This document shows positions 61,122-64,000 of a stretch of DNA of 64,000 bases, one piece after another (positions within the stretch are counted from its first letter, which is position 1; each line of letters starts with the position of its first letter). Made by a program: the position numbers and the translations under genes. Below the pieces are notes generated by a model, which saw only the letters and a program-made list of their open reading frames with translations, did no database searches and was not told where the DNA came from. The stretch is from NCBI GenBank assembly GCA_025353165.1, contig JANXRE010000091.1, forward strand, positions 42,339 through 106,338, written 5' to 3'. The stretch is from Acidobacteriota bacterium. Lineage in GTDB: Bacteria; Acidobacteriota; Terriglobia; Bryobacterales; Bryobacteraceae.

Positions 61122-62857
61122 ATGTTTCTCTTGCGCCGCGCACTTGTAACGGTCGCCGCGGCCTCTGTCTCGACAGCTTCCGACCGCATTGACCTCAATG
61201 GAGAATGGCAGTTCCGACTGGACCAGTCCCGCAACGGAGTGGCGCAAGGTTGGACGTCAAGTATTCCCTCCGGCGTCGAGACCGTGCGGGTGCCCCACAC
61301 GTGGAACATCGGGAAGTACGAGGGCTATGAAAGGGACGGCGTGGTATTTCCGCTCGTTCGACATGCCTCAAGGAGCATCGGGCAAGCACGTCGAGTTACA
61401 ATTCGCCGCGACGTTTTACAGCTCGCGTGTGGGGATCAACGGCATCGAACTCGGCGCGCACGAGGGCGGTCACACGGCTTACTGGGTCCATGTCACTCCG
61501 CACCTTTGCGGGCAGAACCTGATCGCGGTGGAACTGAATAGCGAACCGGCATGGCCACGGTTCCGGCTTCGCCATGAGCCCGCGGGGGGAGACAATGTCT
61601 GGTACGACTGGTGGCACTACGGCGGGATCGTGCGCGATGTCTTTCTGCGCGTCACCGACTCGGTAATGGTTCGCCGCCGGCGAGCAAACACTCTCCGTCA
61701 AGCCGGACAGTCGGAGGCGGAGTTCACATTCCGCGTCGATCAGCCTCGCTTATGGCATTTCGACCGCCCGGAGGTTTACAGAATTCGGGCGACCGTGGGC
61801 TCGATTCGATCGACGACAACTACGGGTTCCGCACCATTGAAATACGAGACCGCAAGCTCTATGTCAACGGCGAGCGTGTGCGTCTAAGCGGGATGACGCG
61901 GCACGAGTACGGCGAGATGAAGGAGTTGCAGGTAACGTTGGCGCGCCCGGTTCACTATCCGCAGCACCCGTTCATTCTCGACTACGCGGACCGCAACGGA
62001 ATCCTGCTGATCCCGGAAATCCCGATGTGGCAGTTCAGCCGAACGGCAGATGCAGGATCCGAAGGTCATCGCGCTCGCAAAACAAATGACGACCGAGACG
62101 ATCGAGCAAGCCTACAATCATCCGTTCATCCTGGGCTGGAGCGTCTGCAACGAGACCGAAACCAACAAGCCGGGCGGCCGCCGCTACTTCGAGATCAGGT
62201 ACAACCTGGTGAAGAAGCTCGATCCAGACCGCTACGTCTCGTATGCCGACAGCCACATCTCGGAAGGCGCGGATCCGAAAGACTTCGGCACCTGGAGCGG
62301 ACCCCGGGACAACCTGATCCCCGCGCTTGAAAGAGCGAAGAACGACTATCCGTACAAGATGTTCATCATCTCCGAATTCGGCGCGGCGGGGATGTTCGCG
62401 CCGGACAAGAAGACGGGCGATGAGTTGCGCGTGAGCATCATCCGCCGGCAAATGGACGTCTTCCGAAAGTACGATTTCATCGCCGGCGCAGGTGGCGCTT
62501 CGATGGAAAGGCGACGATCGCGGGAGGCCCACGGGCTTCCGTGCGACGGTCGCGCGCCGGGCCGAGAATTCGATTTCTTCCTACACGTTGCGCGGGTATT
62601 CCTACTCGTCGGAATTGCGTGACGGCGGCGGAGCGCTCGCGCAGCAGGGATCCGAAAATCTCCGTGACATCGGACCGGCGCAGAATGTCGAGGCTATCTG
62701 GAGCGTGAATTCGAGAGGCTACCGGCTGACGATGAAATTACTCAGGCCGCTCGGCTTTACCGCGCGGGAGCGTTCGATCGAACGGTGGGAAGGAATCTCG
62801 GGCGGGGACAGCGTGCAGGACATGGAGAAGCGTGGCATTCACGTGCCGCGACGATAA
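61122..62857 (+). pseudogene. Frameshifted GH2 beta-glycosidase
   Basis: ATG 61122 starts a signal peptide and the GH2 sugar-binding domain (SDRIDLNGEWQFRL; VETVRVPHTWNIGKY). Extra or missing bases then move the reading: near 61330 into GTAWYFRSFDMPQGASGK and VWYDWWHYGGIVRDVF, near 61790 into VNGERVRLSGMTRHEYGEMK and HPFILDYADRNGILL, near 62041 into DPKVIALAKQMTTETIEQAY, FILGWSVCNETE and FIISEFGAAG, and near 62500 into SVNSRGYRLTMKLL to TAA 62857. The acid/base Glu (CNETE) and nucleophile Glu (ISEFG) are still there. A beta-glucuronidase or -galactosidase in origin. Four shifts imply decay. Confidence 0.82.
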
Positions 62858-62861
62858 AACA

Positions 62862-62894
62862 ATGCACCCGCCCGCGCGAGGCGGGCGGGTGCAT
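62862..62894. terminator. Strong bidirectional terminator hairpin
   Basis: ATGCACCCGCCCGC (62862-62875) and its exact reverse complement (62881-62894) form a 14-bp G+C-rich stem with a 5-base loop, between the convergent GH2 and Ig-repeat pseudogenes. AAAACA precedes the stem on the plus strand, which is a U tract for minus-strand transcripts. Confidence 0.75.
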
Positions 62895-62905
62895 CTAGAC
62901 AGACC

Positions 62906-63849
62906 TCAAGGAGTCACTGTTTGAGTCAGCACCGGCGAAGTACTGCCGGTGAAATCGATACTTCCACCGTAGACAACGGTGATCGAGTGAGATCCCACGC
63001 TGAGCGTGGACGTGTCGCGAACGTAGCTTTGCCACCGATCAGCGTACCGGTTCCCAACGTGGCGGCTCCATTCTTAAATGTAACCGTGCCAGTCGGCGTG
63101 CCGCTGGTCGACGACTTGATTTTCGCGGTGAACGTCACCGAGACGCCGTGTTTCGATGGATTCTTCGAGGACGTCACTGCGCTCGTCGTGGCCGCCTTGT
63201 GTACTGCCTGGGTTAGGGCGGCCGCGGTGCTAGCGGTGAAATTGGCATCGCCGGCGTAGACCGCCGTGATCGAGTGAGATCCCACGCTCAGGGCCGATGT
63301 CGTCAGTGTCGCCGAACCGCCGCTTAGTGCACTGGTGCCGATCGTCGCGGCTCCATCCTTGAACGTAACCGTGCCGGTCGGCGTGCCGGTGGTTACGGAC
63401 TTGACCTTTGCAGTGAATGTCACGGCCGCGCCAAAACTCAACGGGTCTGCCGAAGATGTAACTGTTATGGTACTGCCCGCCTTGTTTACCGTCTCGGTAA
63501 GGGCCGCCGACGTGCTACCAGTGTAGGGAGAAGATCCGCCGTAAACCGCCGTCATCGAGTGCGACCCGACAGCGAGCGCGGCCGTGGTCAGATTTGCGTG
63601 GCCGCCACTCAGAGTAGCGGTGCCCAACGTAGACGCTCCGTCCATGAAGCTAACCGTGCCCACGGGTGTTCCGCTTCCCGATGTGACGGTAGCGGTGAAA
63701 GTCACGCTCTGGCCGGAGACGGCGGGATTCCGCGACGAGGCCAAGGTGGTCGAGGTAGCCACCGGACAGACCGTCGTACTCAGTGAAAGGGTATAGTTCG
63801 GGATCACCTTCTGGTTGAGATAGGACTGAATCTTTTCTTGCGTTCCGCC
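62906..63849 (-). pseudogene. Ig-like (Big_3_5) repeat protein, cut by an IS and frameshifted
   Basis: Three tandem repeats of about 95 residues with the Big_3_5 pattern, e.g. GTPTGTVTFKDGAATIGTSA and LSVGSHSITAVYAGDANFTA. The 5' part is missing: coding begins at the border of the IS256-family element near 63850 and any start codon lies inside the IS. In repeat 3 the frame shifts near 63014 (KATFAT then STLSVGSHSITVVYGG in another frame), with the original stop at 62906-62908. Such domains build extended surface or secreted proteins. The preceding CPVATSTTLASSRNP is the linker to lost upstream domains. Confidence 0.8.
62909..63759 (-). repeat. Three tandem Ig-domain-coding repeats of about 285 bp
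   Basis: Units lie at 63478-63759, 63193-63477 and 62909-63192 on the minus strand. Each encodes a beta-sandwich with a xGTVTFxDG strand and a VGSHSxTAVY strand. The units are divergent but clearly related at the DNA level, for example in AGCGTGGGATCTCACTCGAT, present in units 2 and 3. Confidence 0.7.
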
Positions 63850-64000
63850 GGAGGGTGTAAAACAGATTGTGTAAATGGCCATCGAAGGGATCAAACTAAG
63901 GAGACCCGATGGCAATCGACCTCAAACTCATCGACAAGTTACTGGCGGACTACAAGAAGCCAGAAGACATTATTGGCGAAAACGGTCTGCTGAAGCAGTT
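63850..64000 (+). mobile_element. IS256-family insertion sequence, left end (continues past window)
   Basis: The left border is placed near 63850, where GAGGGTGTAAAACAGATTGT and GTAAATGG, the sort of terminus seen in IS256-family elements, interrupt the Ig-repeat gene. The transposase starts 59 bp inside. Only about 150 bp of an element that should be 1.2-1.4 kb is visible, so the right terminal repeat and target duplication cannot be checked. Confidence 0.72.
63909..64000 (+). CDS. IS256-family (mutator-type) transposase, N-terminal part
   Basis: ATG 63909 with AAGGAG at 63898-63903 opens a frame reading AIDLKLIDKLLADYKKPEDI followed by IGENGLLKQ, a highly conserved N-terminus of IS256-family DDE transposases. 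Thirty residues are visible of about 400. The catalytic Asp-Asp-Glu residues lie outside the window, so activity cannot be judged. Confidence 0.88.
   Translation, partial: MAIDLKLIDKLLADYKKPEDIIGENGLLKQ

Noticed and set aside
62909..63759. CRISPR array
   Set aside because: The repeats are about 285 bp, divergent and coding for Ig-like domains, without short constant repeats and spacers.

Overview
The window is a high-G+C, gene-dense bacterial chromosome segment that most resembles Acidobacteriota of the Solibacter/Bryobacter group. The main pointers are a multihaem protein ending in the surface domain known as TIGR03437 (strongly expanded in Solibacter), other exported proteins of types common there, an NtrY/NtrX pair, and many small secreted hypothetical proteins. 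The assignment rests on recognised protein families, not on an rRNA gene, and no rRNA, tRNA or CRISPR array was seen.

Layout. 1-7246 (minus): an ECF sigma factor, a zinc-finger anti-sigma factor and an exported protein lead directly into type II secretion genes gspE-F-G-H-I-J-K; a 115-bp palindromic element sits at the gspJ/gspK junction. 7319-10411: fused anthranilate synthase and a divergent Tat-exported sugar isomerase-like protein. 10412-15123: accessory region with a decayed coiled-coil gene, a frameshifted beta-propeller/LytM fusion, two exported proteins and a decayed toxin-antitoxin pair. 15120-21896 (minus): one tightly overlapped operon DUF2760 - Hsp70 - Hsp70(DUF3731) - thiL - O-methyltransferase. 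21928-25373: ntrY-ntrX, with a GAFPGA instead of a GAFTGA loop in NtrX. 25374-26804: three unrelated decayed genes. 26791-32648: radical SAM protein, class II photolyase, TIGR01777 epimerase, thiE, modC, modB. 32702-40750: glycosyltransferase, GH27 alpha-galactosidase, STAS protein, MBL hydrolase, YgfZ, split AtuA-type proteins and an enoyl-CoA hydratase. 40758-46426: decayed FG-GAP gene, nine-haem cytochrome c, a 47-residue membrane peptide, amidohydrolase, CBS protein. 46519-52806: exported proteins, a second Tat-exported isomerase-like protein, a YVTN propeller and an APC permease. 52838-59400: AddA and AddB. 59427-64000: lipoprotein-sorting-like protein, CPBP protease, decayed GH2 glycosidase, Ig-repeat gene cut by an IS256-family element that runs off the end.

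How the genes work together. The secretion operon would export the many signal-peptide proteins, and the sigma/anti-sigma pair at its head suggests envelope-responsive control. Core genes are intact and joined by at least fourteen 4-bp start/stop overlaps, so translational coupling is the local norm. Frame damage is confined to accessory genes, mostly for surface, secreted or defence proteins (propeller-LytM, FG-GAP, GH2, Ig repeats, toxin), which argues for real gene decay and not for random sequencing error. The most distinctive intact item is the nine-haem exported cytochrome with a surface domain; the most distinctive non-coding item is the four-hairpin element covering the gspK start.
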